A stretch of 23,417 bases of DNA from Brachionus plicatilis (GCA_010279815.1 QEOQ01000307.1:10492-33908); one strand, 5' to 3'. Counted from the stretch's first letter, positions 13,236 to 21,882 are shown. Notes: generated by a model not told the origin, from the letters alone. Numbers and translations: made by a program.

Positions 13236-15146
13236 TTAAGTGGAAAGATTGACCGAGTTAATAGAGTCCGAATGTCTTCGATTTATCTCCTGGACTTGGG
13301 GCACAATTTTCAACAGCTTGAGAAACAACTCGTTGCCACCATTTCTATAATTCTTCAAGTGTTTGTAGAGCACGTGAAGAACAGTGGCTTGCATCTGCTC
13401 GACCAAGTCTTTGTCTTGCAAATCTCCGCGATCCGGATTCATGATCAAAAGAGCGCCCATCAACGCCAATTCGGCGTCGCCCAATCTCAGTGCACTCACT
13501 TGGCAACCGAGCTCGAAAATCTCGTTCAAAAAATATCCCAAGTGCATTTGTGTGAACGCAGCCTGGTCCATCAAATAGTCCATGTCAAACGAGAGCATTA
13601 GTTTGTTGTGTGCATCCACCAGCATGAACGAGTTGACAATGATGACCTCGAACGAGCCTTGTTTCAGCAGCTGAATTTGATCATGATGGCTTATTTGACT
13701 GAAGCCGGGTATATTTTTACAAAATCTGACCACGTCTGTTATCATGGGCACCAGACGGCCGCTGCTGAACTGGTCCGTTTGGTTATCCGGGCCCAGTCTA
13801 CACGGCGGCTTGTCCCTGTACCGCTTTCTTATTTTGTCGAATGTGGTCGGCCAGCAGCGCAAATGCGACTCGATCACGCTGCACCGTATCGCCTCGAGCT
13901 CATTCGCCTTTTCTACACTTATGTACTTGTCCGAAAAGTGCACTAGCTTGGTCAACATTTCGATTTGATGCATTTTTTGGCGCGCACTTTGCTTTTGAAT
14001 TTGAGATGGCGACACAAAATTTGTCTCATCGCCAAACAATACATTGTCTGCTGCCACATCGCTTTCGCACTCACTCCTCGCGTCCACAGTCTCGTTCAGA
14101 GCGACCACTTGATTGGTGGTATCCAGTCTAAACGGCGGACCGCTTACACAACACTCGCTCTTTGTTCCTTTGCTTTTGGACTCGGGCGAGTCCGGCGAAC
14201 ACTTGGAAATTTTGAGCAACGAGTCAACTTTGTCTGTGTGCTTGAGAGGCGTTTCGTGTACGGGCTCGTCTTTGACCCGTTTGGGCCGGCGGCCTAGCCG
14301 GGACGCCTCGCGTGACATGCCCACAGCGAAACACTTTTTCAAGCGGCAAAATTGACAGCTGTTGCGGCTGAACGGTGTCATTTCGCATTGTTGATTGTTA
14401 GTGCACTGGTGATTCATGCCCTGGGTGATGCAGCGTCTAAAGAAGCCCTTGCAGCCCTCGCACGAGTCCACGCCGTAATGGTAGCCGGACGCCTCGTCAC
14501 CGCACACTCTACACTGGCTCTTGTGAAACAACGAATCGTCTAGTTTGGCCGTTGACGGCCGCTTGTTAACTGTAGACACGTGAGCTGACTCGTTGATGCT
14601 GCTGGTGGTGTTGGTGGTGTTTGTGTGAGTTTTGTTCAGTTGTTTGAGCAGCTCTGGATTGAGCGATGGGTCCGATTGGGAGTTTGAGCGCGATCGGATC
14701 ATGTGCGCGAATTTGTCTGCGAATGAGGCCATGTTGTCTGTAGCGCCGGTGTTGTTGGCCGTGTCAGTGGTTATTTTGTTGACTGAGGCCATGAGCGCTT
14801 TGATGTGGTTGGTGTCGTGATGAGTGTCGTTGTGGTCGCAGGAGGACGACGAGTAGGAGGCGGACGAGGCCGATGAGGCGTTTGACGAGGTGCGGCTAAG
14901 TTTGTCCTGTTGAATGAGCATTATGTTGGCCAGCTCTTGGCTGTAGGCGTGAGGATAGATGGAGGCGAGTTGATGGTGATGCTGCTGGTTGGTGGACGCC
15001 GAGTGCTGTTGGTGGTGGTGGTGTTGGGGCGATTTGGCCTTTTCGCTTGACCAACAACTGCTGCTAGTGCTCAAGTTGTCCGAGTCTGTGTCCGAGTCGA
15101 TTTTGGAGTCGAGCTCTGGCTCGTGTGTTGTGTAACAAGAGTCCAT
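13236..15146 (-). CDS. Nuclear hormone receptor, NR1-type (subfamily uncertain)
   Basis: A 636-residue intronless transcription factor. The zinc-finger DNA-binding domain is at about 212-272 (CRVCGDEASGYHYGVDSCEG, P-box CEGCKG, D-box CTNNQQC, then GMSREASRLGRRPKR). The ligand-binding domain is at about 392-630, with the signature FCKNIPGFSQISHHDQIQLL and LKQGSFEVI. This is closest in feel to Rev-erb/E75/E78-like NR1 receptors. The chain stops at HSDSINSVNLST, just where Rev-erb lacks helix 12, and no acidic AF-2 core is visible, so a repressor role is inferred. The N-terminal 210 residues are disordered (Ser, His, Thr and Asn-rich). Start: ATG at 15146 follows CACACACACA, and an in-frame TGA lies shortly upstream. 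Expected to bind AGGTCA-type sites. Exact subfamily needs a tree; lophotrochozoan-specific NR1 groups or the second finger of 2DBD receptors are alternatives. Confidence 0.92.
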   Translation of the reverse strand: MDSCYTTHEPELDSKIDSDTDSDNLSTSSSCWSSEKAKSPQHHHHQQHSASTNQQHHHQLASIYPHAYSQELANIMLIQQDKLSRTSSNASSASSASYSSSSCDHNDTHHDTNHIKALMASVNKITTDTANNTGATDNMASFADKFAHMIRSRSNSQSDPSLNPELLKQLNKTHTNTTNTTSSINESAHVSTVNKRPSTAKLDDSLFHKSQCRVCGDEASGYHYGVDSCEGCKGFFRRCITQGMNHQCTNNQQCEMTPFSRNSCQFCRLKKCFAVGMSREASRLGRRPKRVKDEPVHETPLKHTDKVDSLLKISKCSPDSPESKSKGTKSECCVSGPPFRLDTTNQVVALNETVDARSECESDVAADNVLFGDETNFVSPSQIQKQSARQKMHQIEMLTKLVHFSDKYISVEKANELEAIRCSVIESHLRCWPTTFDKIRKRYRDKPPCRLGPDNQTDQFSSGRLVPMITDVVRFCKNIPGFSQISHHDQIQLLKQGSFEVIIVNSFMLVDAHNKLMLSFDMDYLMDQAAFTQMHLGYFLNEIFELGCQVSALRLGDAELALMGALLIMNPDRGDLQDKDLVEQMQATVLHVLYKHLKNYRNGGNELFLKLLKIVPQVQEINRRHSDSINSVNLST

Positions 15147-16098
15147 TGTGTGTGTGAGTGTCAAGATCAGTCAAAATGTCATGAGAAAGAAGGAAATAAA
15201 TTTTGTCGAAAGTTTGCTAGTGAATCGAGTAAATTGATTGTTATAGTGCTAAAACAAGGTCATAAAGTTAATTTATGAATTGTTTAGTTGTTTGTGGTTA
15301 GCAGAGCAGAGCAGAGCGTTGAGTGTGTTTGTGTGGAAGGGCCAGTGGATGTGGATGGTGTTGGGGGACTGGGGACTGTGGGGACTTGGGACTGTGTGCA
15401 TGATCATAGAGGTCATCATCATCTTCTACGTTTTCTAGTTCAACGATCGTTTAGCCAGTCTAATTGAGACTAATTGATCCGATACGAGGTTAAAAGTTTG
15501 TGTTGACTTTGTTCTTAGCCTAAAAAACGGATAAAGTGATCACCCCATTCTATTTTTTTTATTTTTTTTTTTGTTACTTGCGTTTGGTTGTTGTTGTTGT
15601 TGTGTCTACAATAAAGTGTACTTGAATTGTTTAATTAGATTAGTGGAAATTAGGTCATTAGAGCAAATTTTAGATTTTAAATTTAAAAAAAAAAGTAAAG
15701 TAAATACTAAACATCAAAATGATTGACCTCTTATTTATTTAAGAGAGATAATTTTTTTGTTGTCCAAAAAAATAATAAAAACTATATATAAAAATATATA
15801 AAAATATAATAAATATAATAACAATAAAACAAAAATAATATTTTTGTAATTATTTTATTAAACTGTCACTAAAAAAAAAAATAAAAAATAATAACAAAAA
15901 TAAAAACAATGTATCTATTTTATTGAATATGAATTTTTTTATTTAAATCGTAGCTTAATTAATAAAAATAAATAAAAAAAAAAAAAATACCGACTAATTT
16001 TTATTTACCTTTTTGGTCTAACCTTTTGGACACTAAAAACCTCGTTTTTTTAACATTTTTATGTTACATTTCTCGCATTTTCTCTCAATTTCGATAGT
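15147..16098. other. 5' region of the nuclear receptor gene
   Basis: This presumably holds the receptor's 5' UTR and promoter. The first 300 bp upstream of the ATG are less AT-rich and contain GCAGA repeats (15301-15317) and a G-run cluster (15363-15390). Beyond about 15650 the sequence becomes simple AT-rich DNA. No TATA or initiator could be assigned. Confidence 0.4.
15363..15390 (+). promoter_or_regulatory. Canonical G-quadruplex motif upstream of the nuclear receptor
   Basis: Four G-runs (GGGGG, GGGG, GGGG and GGG) are separated by loops of 3, 5 and 4 bases on the plus strand, about 217 bp upstream of the receptor ATG. The motif satisfies the usual G3+ N1-7 rule. The G-rich strand is the template strand for this gene. 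Regulatory action is inference. Confidence 0.6.
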
Positions 16099-16123
16099 TT
16101 CTTGTGAATTATCTTCACAAGAA
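16099..16123 (+). repeat. Perfect 10-bp hairpin
   Basis: TTCTTGTGAA-TTATC-TTCACAAGAA is a perfect 10-bp stem with a 5-base loop. It lies about 80 bp left of the TIR element at 16202. No known RNA family is recognised. Confidence 0.6.
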
Positions 16124-16201
16124 GGTATTGCCTAACCACGATTCAATCGCTTACTTGTTGACTCTTGTCCAAGTTTCAACACTTGATAAAAAGAATACAT
16201 A

Positions 16202-17155
16202 TACTTTTTCCGCGATACTTTTTCCGTGCGTACGGAAAAAGTATTATTTTTCAATTCGCGGAAATAGTCTTAAATATGTTTTATACAATTTTTTATTATA
16301 AAAGATAGTTTAAGAAAATTTCAATTAAAATTAAGAATAATGAAAAAAACAAAGACAAATTAAAGCATAAAATAACAATTTCCATTTTCTTCCATAATTA
16401 TGTTATTATGTTCACCAGAACTTATTAAAAAGTTCGAAACAGACGGCAAATTATCGCTGCTATTTCCACTCGAATTTGAGCTATGATCTGTTAAATCTTG
16501 AGGGAGTTGCTACGTAATTTGACTCACTATCGGTCTATTATTATTTCCTGATTCATCTTCATCTGAGACGTCATCATAAATTTCTTCTTCTTCTGAATCT
16601 GAGTTGCTTATATCGCCAGAATAGACAACACATTTCTTAGTCTTTTTTCCTTCTCAGACATAGTAACGAGGATCATACCAATGTACTCATCTACCGTTAA
16701 TTTCACTAAAATTAACATTTGACGACGAAATGTATAACACGCATCTGTGTATACTACTAATTTACGTCTATATGGTACAGGAATTTTTCCATGATAAGCA
16801 AAGGCTATTTGATTTTCTTCAGTTTAAAGTGCCTCTATAGCTGAATAAATATTTGGATGATCGGTATTAATTCTAGTTTTTAATTTATTATGATAGCTTT
16901 GTATGTTAATGTTGGTTCTTGGGCCTTCATGGTCAAAATATATTCCAGCTTTATATTTTCTGTGTTCATTTCAATTTTCAATTTTGATATTTTTTTCAAT
17001 ATCTATTATATAATTCTTAGATTGAGTGAATGTATTGAAACATTAATTATTTTTAATTATACTTTTTAAATTCCATTCACGGAAAAAGTATTGTTTTTGG
17101 TGCGCGGAAAAATTATCTTTTTTCAATACGCGGAAAAAGTATCGCGGAAAAAGTA
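16202..17155. mobile_element. TIR transposon with iterated CTTTTTCCGCG ends
   Basis: Both ends carry tandem ATACTTTTTCCGCG-type units (left 16202-16226, right 17131-17155 inverted), giving a perfect 25-bp terminal inverted repeat. Further CGGAAAAA units lie inside each end (16233-16242, about 16258, 17078-17090 and 17104-17110). TA abuts both ends. The interior encodes a decayed transposase-like reading frame on the minus strand. About 950 bp, clearly inactive. Confidence 0.78.
16385..17010 (-). pseudogene. Decayed MULE-type transposase C-terminal region
   Basis: Minus-strand translation from about 17010 gives HRKYKAGIYFDHEGPRTNIN, QSYHNKLKTRINTDHPNIYS and AIEAL-stop-TEENQIAF. This matches the pattern of MULE-transposase C-terminal regions (R-T-N-N...W/Y-H-x-x-L...H-P-N-I-x-x-x-I-x-x-L-Q). 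The stop sits where the family has Gln, as a CAA-to-TAA change would give. After a frame change it continues through VHWYDPRYYV and an acidic Ser-rich tail (SNSDSEEEEIYDDVSDEDES), with further stops. At least four in-frame stops are visible, so the frame is dead. The catalytic DDE part is not present between the inverted repeats. Confidence 0.6.
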
Positions 17156-17310
17156 ACTGCAACGAATAAAAATAATTATCTCTAAAACTCATTTTTTTCT
17201 AATTTAATTGATTTTGTTTGATATCATATAAATTTGGGAACAATTAACAATAAAGTGCAATTATATTAATTTAAGTTGTTATCATTTTTTATTTCAGTTA
17301 AATAAATATT

Positions 17311-17940
17311 AAAATTGTGATAGTTATTATATCTCTATCATAAAACTTTTAAATCTTAAGCTAGAAGCAAACAGCTTTAATGAAATAAATAACGCTTTAG
17401 AAAAGTATGGTCTTTATTCATTTCAACATCGAATTTTTGAAAGGATGCTAACTTTTTCTTATAAATGTCTACTTTATTTCAATGCTCCGCTAATTCTTAA
17501 AGAAAAATTAAAGAAAAATGACTCAAAAAATTTGAATTATATTTTAAGGAACAGTAATAACCTTATTGAACCAATGGCCAAATCAAAAAGTGGAGAAAAA
17601 ACATTTGAACATTTTTATTCAAGATTAATAAATTGCTTTGTGATCAAGAGATCAATGTTGAAGTTTTCAACGTTTAAGCTATCAATTTTCAATAATATAA
17701 ATTTAATTTACACAGATTTTGTTTCTAAATTTGAATTGTTTAACTTAAATAGCTTATTGTTAAATTTTTTCAAATAACTATTAAATCAATAACTCTATTC
17801 AATTTTATAAATTTTATTTTAATATTTTTAATATATGTATTTTTTTTTTATTAATAATTAATTAAATAAATGAAGTGTTAATCAGTCTCATGAGGCATGG
17901 GCACTAGCCTGTTGATTAACCTTGAATAATAAATAAAAAA
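17311..17940 (+). mobile_element. 5'-truncated LINE: reverse-transcriptase ORF end and 3' hairpin
   Basis: An open frame from about 17311 to 17777 encodes a continuous tail including NALEKYGLYSFQHRIFERML and NAPLILKEKLKK, with a later HFYSRLINCF. This has the look of the C-terminus of a jockey/CR1-like reverse-transcriptase ORF, by recall of similar rotifer retroelement tails rather than a domain match. After the stop come about 100 AT-rich bases, a hairpin (17877-17920) and an AATAAATAAAAAA tail. Everything 5' of this tail, including the polymerase core, is absent, as usual for truncated LINE copies. The internal ATG at 17445 is not a meaningful start. Confidence 0.5.
17877..17920 (+). repeat. 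3' stem-loop at the end of the LINE copy
   Basis: GTTAATCA (17877-17884) pairs with TGATTAAC (17913-17920), and AGGC (17893-17896) pairs with GCCT (17907-17910) around a 10-base loop. The A-rich tail follows directly. Stem-loops in this position are recognised by reverse transcriptase in stringent-type LINEs (known for UnaL2). Here the role is inferred. Confidence 0.55.
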
Positions 17941-18165
17941 TAGGGATATTATTTTTGTGGAAAACATATTATTATTAGTGAAAGTTTTATTAAAATTTGT
18001 GCATAATTTTATTATCGTCCTTTATTTGACAAAAACAATCAATAATAAAAATAAACAAAATTAACATTTAAATTAAATATTTTATTCTATTTTTAATTAA
18101 ATTTTAAATAGAAAATACTTTAACTTAGTCTTATTTATTACATTTTATTTTTTAAATTTCTATTT

Positions 18166-18187
18166 ACATCGCCTTTCAGGCGTTCAT
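18166..18187 (-). repeat. ACGCC/GGCGAT hairpin, copy 4
   Basis: On the minus strand: ATGAACGCC-TGAAA-GGCGATGT, then an A-rich stretch. Same arms as the other three copies. Confidence 0.5.
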
Positions 18188-18283
18188 TGAAATAAATAAA
18201 TATTAAATATTAATTCAAATAATTCAGCTTAATTTAATTCACAATAAATAATAATATTGAAATTAAATTTTTTATGATATCTA

Positions 18284-18400
18284 TAGGGTGAGCCAAAAAA
18301 ACGGAACGCAACTCCGGAATGCTGGACTGGAATGGAATGGAATGAGCACCTAAAATACAGAATGTTCTTCTATAGAACATGTCCTAATTTACGAAAAAAA
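18284..18400 (+). mobile_element. Possible solo transposon terminus (GGGTGAGCCAAAA)
   Basis: CTATAGGGTGAGCCAAAAAAA followed by CGGAACGC resembles the ends of IS630/Tc1/mariner-type elements, with TA just before it. It is followed by a TGGAA microsatellite (about 18326-18344) and a small hairpin ATGTTCT-TCTAT-AGAACAT (18362-18380). No matching second end or transposase was found. Confidence 0.3.
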
Positions 18401-18429
18401 ATATGAAGCAAGACCATATTAAAATTCAA

Positions 18430-18705
18430 TGTTGTTCAAAAGTCACAAGTATCAAGTCAAGTCCAAGTCCGGACATTTTTTTTTTTCAAAAATCCAAGTC
18501 TAGGCTTTAAAATTTTAAATACTGAAGAAGAAATTAATGCTAAAATTGCAACAAAATTCTGATATATGGAAAATCTATTGCATTAGACAACCCAAGAGTA
18601 TACAAATTTTTTGATATGAAGTCTGATCTAGCAAATTTTTTAAAAAAAAGTCTGGACTTGGACTTTTTTTTTTTTTTTTCTAAGTCCAAGTCCAGAATTT
18701 CGAAA
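18430..18705. mobile_element. AAGTC-family element with inverted arms
   Basis: The left arm AAGTCACAAGTATCAAGTCA and the following AAGTCCAAGTCCGGAC are mirrored by GTCTGGACTTGGACT (about 18650-18664), plus AAGTCCAAGTCCAG at 18682-18695. This matches the AAGTC-rich arms of the other copies. Exact termini and a target duplication could not be fixed. It encloses a possible transposase relic. Confidence 0.5.
18521..18640 (+). pseudogene. Possible hAT-transposase relic
   Basis: Two coding-like stretches in different frames, TEEEINAKIATKF then, after a frame change, GKSIALDNPRVYKFFDMKSD. Their order and wording resemble the segment before the catalytic core in hAT/DUF659-type transposases (a K-x-A-x-x-F stretch, then a D-N-P-x-F/Y stretch). 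Position inside an AAGTC element, which has hAT-like 8-bp duplications elsewhere, makes this attractive, but the fragment is only about 120 bp. Confidence 0.3.
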
Positions 18706-19660
18706 TGCTACTTATTCGAATATCGGTTCCAGTATGCATATTCGATTTCATCACCAGAAAAATGTCAACAACTTTACATCTGAATAATAGATTTAATGAC
18801 AACGAATTATTTAAAAAAAAAATTTCGTATAGAAAGTTTATTGTTGTTTTTATACTAAAAATAGAAATAGAAAATTTTTCCGAATTATTAATTAGCAAAT
18901 TTATTTATTGTTAAAAATAAATTTTCAAATGTAAAATTTTTCTTTCAATTCAATAAAAAAACACCGAATTTTGGATTTTTTCTTATTTATTTATAATTTA
19001 AAATTAAAAATATTGGCTTTTTTGACTTAAAAATAAAACTGAAAATTCAATTTAATTTATTAATCATGACTCTAATTGCTCAAACAATGTGTTTAAAATC
19101 AAATTTCCCATTTGATTGAGTATTTAAGTACTTTTTAATTAAAATTTAAAAATGTTTGTAAAAAAAAATTCAAAGTTTTAAGAATAATTGAAGTGTTCGG
19201 ATAAAAAAAATTCTAGTTTAAATTTCAACAAAAAAATTTCAAATAATAAAAATCATAATATTTATTTGATTTGAAAATTGAATATGTAAATTTTTATCGA
19301 AAATAAAATTGGAGATATCTTTGATGATCTTTGATGGCCTTCGAGAAATTAAACTGATTTTTTTCACAAAGGGTTTCAAATTATATTTTTATTTCCTTTC
19401 CGACAGTGTTTAGATTATGATACCATTAATCAAATTTTTTCTTTGAAAAAATCAAAATTTTGGAGCCTTTTTCTTTTCAAATTATTTTTTGAACTAATAT
19501 CTTGGGTTTTTGCTGTAAGATGTTGATGCGGAAGTATCCTAAAATGTCTTAACAAAATTTCAAAATAAAGCTAATTTGTTTGAAATTTTAAATTATTTGA
19601 TTTTTTGAAATTTAGCCACTAAATAAATTCAAATAAGAATCAACAATATATTAAGAATAT
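18706..19660. other. AT-rich intergenic DNA, nothing recognised
   Basis: Overlapping open frames of about 70 codons on both strands near 18680-18914 are low-complexity. I see no gene, RNA or repeat with clear boundaries in this stretch. Confidence 0.45.
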
Positions 19661-19669
19661 TAGTAGTAA

Positions 19670-19870
19670 GGGTTAGGCTACAAGTCGCGATTTGCATGCA
19701 AGATGATGCAAAAAGCGATGGGTGACGACACCCTTTGTGGTAGCCACTTTCCGTAATTAAGTTACTGTTTTGTCAAGCTTGCTTTTGAAGTCGTAGGTAC
19801 TTTTGGCGGTTATGATGGAGTCGTAAAGATCGTTCCAGTCATTGACAATTCGGTTGCAGAAAAGTCTGAT
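19670..19870 (-). mobile_element. LINE 3' end remnant (CR1/jockey-type reverse transcriptase tail)
   Basis: The minus strand 19870-19757 encodes SDFFCNRIVNDWNDLYDSII and TAKSTYDFKSKLDKTVT then TAA. This matches the widespread C-terminal motif of CR1/jockey-like LINE polymerases (F-F-x-x-R-V/I-V-N-x-W-N-x-L ... F-K-x-x-L-D). About 85 bp of GC-richer 3' UTR follows, with a GGGTGTCGTCACCC hairpin (19721-19734). A stop codon directly upstream and loss of homology mark severe truncation. It stands out by its GC content. Confidence 0.72.
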
Positions 19871-20436
19871 TATGTTTAATTAAGTTTAAGATTAAGTTTG
19901 AGAATGATTAATTAATTTAATTTTTTTGTTGTTATAATTTTATTTTAATATATTTTTCATAAAACTTTTCAATTTCAACTCCACTAAAACATATAATAAG
20001 TCAATTCTTTTATTCGATATTCAGAATTTTTTGAGTTAAAATAATATTGCATTTTATTTTTTGATCTTTAGATCGTGATCTCAAACTTCAATTTGTCAAA
20101 ATTACTGTAAGCTATTCAGTTTATGATTTTAATTTTTTTTCGGAACATTAAATGAAACCTTTTCGAAAAGAGAATTGGAAAATATAAATCAAGATTAAAT
20201 TGCTAAATTAAAAAAAATCTAATCACATCAATAAGAATTAATATGAATTTTGAATTGTTTTTAGATATCCAAAGAGATTATTTTTAGTATTATTTTATTT
20301 AAAAGGGAGAAAAATTAATTTAATATCAGCAAAAATAAAAAAAATTGATTAATTTTTGTTCTTCATTTCATAAATAATGAGGCATCATCATTTAAAATTT
20401 TCATTGTCCTCTAGTTTCAACTTTATGTTTTTTTTT
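19871..20436. other. AT-rich intergenic DNA downstream of the channel gene
   Basis: No gene or clear repeat is seen. A TTTATT at 20294-20299 (AATAAA on the minus strand, about 140 bp beyond the stop) is a possible polyadenylation signal for the DEG/ENaC gene. Confidence 0.4.
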
Positions 20437-21882
20437 TCAATTTTTTAATAAATTCTTTTTTTTTTCAGTTAAATGAAAAAAAATTTGTAGACAAAAGTCA
20501 AAAATTTCAAATAAACTAAGAAAACTCATTCCCAAAAATAAGCCCAATGTTCCACCAATGCTACTAATTAATCCATCCCAAGTAATACTGGCACTTTCTG
20601 TTATTTCTGTTTGTACAATTCTTTCATAATAAAAACTGATGGCAAGTATATTACTTTGAAGCTGCTTAATTGTAATTGTCTCGTTTCTTTTTAACAGATC
20701 CTTTATTTTATCATTTTCACCTAGTTTTTTTCCATAAGAATAAGATGGGTATAGATTTTCTGATTTAAAAAAATCTAACTTTACTGATTCACATTCCAGT
20801 GGACAATAGTTTTTCAATTTACTCTTATAATTTGATAGAATGATTTTATTATATGTTTCTAAGCCACACAATTGTTGATCGATTGTCAAACATGGAGCGG
20901 AATGCTCTGCTATTAAATTAAAATTGATATCGTCACACTTGCATTTTTCATAAATTTCAGACTGAATATAAGCATAATAGCACTCAATTTGGCGATATGT
21001 CAAATTCGATCTAAAAACTTTTCTGTAATATTCTGAATCAAATGAATCAATATTTTTCAAGTTATCAATGCATTCACTATAAGGTTGGGGCTTTAGTTTT
21101 GTCAATGTTCTCTTAAAGACAATATTGGAAAATGTTCCTGGGGTCAAAGCAATGCCCTCTCCACGCAATGGCAAAAAATGATTGTCATCTATAAACACAT
21201 GCGCGCCTTGTGAATAACTCATTGTCTTTTCATCATCTGGTACGCCAACATAAAGTTCAACATGTAAGCCACCATATGATCCAGGCTGAACGGCGTTTCT
21301 AATTTCTTTAGCTCGACTAAATGAATTGAAACGAAAGCAATTGCCATGAAAAAAATCATAGTACCAGAGCCAATCATCTGGATTGCAACCTTGCGATGAA
21401 TAAGTACAGTAGATAAAAAATTGATCATACGAAAGGCCAAATTTTTGTTTTAGCTCATCTGAAATGTTCTTTGACTTTGATATTTGTCCCAAAATGATAC
21501 GATCTAATTTAATTTGGGAAAACAAATCAAAACTTGCTGTAAAATTTGGATTGTTTAAAAGATACGAAGAGACAAATTCAAGGCCATGTTCAGTTACAAA
21601 AGGGTTCGTGTTGCAAATTGTCACCGCAGGAAATGGAACTGAATCTTTTTCAACAATTCTTATTTTAGTTACGACATCATAATTCAAAAAATTTATTAAT
21701 GTCCGACAAATGATGTAAAAACAAAACCCAGTTGAGGCAAGAAAAAGAGCGATCCATGCTAGTCGAATTGTCTTTGAATTAGTTCGAAATATGTTTGGAA
21801 ATCCATGCATAGTCATTGTTTCACTCCATTTTCGGAAAATCGTTTTAACATTATTCATATTTGTTTCTTTTATTTTAATCAT
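20437..21882 (-). CDS. DEG/ENaC-family sodium channel (FMRFamide-gated-like)
   Basis: A trimeric plasma-membrane cation channel subunit of 481 residues, one exon. The N-terminal gating motif His-Gly is at 26-27 (TMHGFPNIF). TM1 is at about 41-66, followed by the post-TM1 motif SVPFPAVTICNTNPF. The Cys-rich extracellular domain contains GNCFRFNS (180-187), PGSYGGLHVEL, LTPGT, PQPYSEC and CPLEC (360-364). The pre-TM2 segment SASITWDGLISSIGGTLGLF leads to TM2 at about 436-470 with the selectivity-filter G-x-S as Gly-Met-Ser (451-453). The gating ligand cannot be read from sequence: peptide- or proton-gated and constitutive members share this layout. The usual Cys-x3-Cys near 301 reads C-YYA-Y, so one family cysteine appears replaced by Tyr. 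A TTTTTTTAACAG acceptor-like site lies 13 nt upstream of the ATG. Codon use is visibly AT-richer than in the other genes. Confidence 0.93.
   Translation of the reverse strand: MIKIKETNMNNVKTIFRKWSETMTMHGFPNIFRTNSKTIRLAWIALFLASTGFCFYIICRTLINFLNYDVVTKIRIVEKDSVPFPAVTICNTNPFVTEHGLEFVSSYLLNNPNFTASFDLFSQIKLDRIILGQISKSKNISDELKQKFGLSYDQFFIYCTYSSQGCNPDDWLWYYDFFHGNCFRFNSFSRAKEIRNAVQPGSYGGLHVELYVGVPDDEKTMSYSQGAHVFIDDNHFLPLRGEGIALTPGTFSNIVFKRTLTKLKPQPYSECIDNLKNIDSFDSEYYRKVFRSNLTYRQIECYYAYIQSEIYEKCKCDDINFNLIAEHSAPCLTIDQQLCGLETYNKIILSNYKSKLKNYCPLECESVKLDFFKSENLYPSYSYGKKLGENDKIKDLLKRNETITIKQLQSNILAISFYYERIVQTEITESASITWDGLISSIGGTLGLFLGMSFLSLFEIFDFCLQIFFHLTEKKKNLLKN

Noticed and set aside
13608..14355. Several plus-strand frames of 62-112 codons opposite the nuclear receptor
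   Set aside because: Antisense shadows of the receptor exon with no independent features.
17877..17920. Possible tRNA or hammerhead ribozyme
   Set aside because: The stem-loop lacks a cloverleaf and lacks the CUGANGA/GAAA hammerhead core. Position after an RT-like ORF and before an A-rich tail fits a LINE 3' hairpin better.
18170..18182. Histone-mRNA-type 3' stem-loop (CGCCTTTCAGGCG)
   Set aside because: The stem sequence and loop size do not fit the histone consensus, there is no histone gene nearby, and related hairpins occur at three unrelated places.
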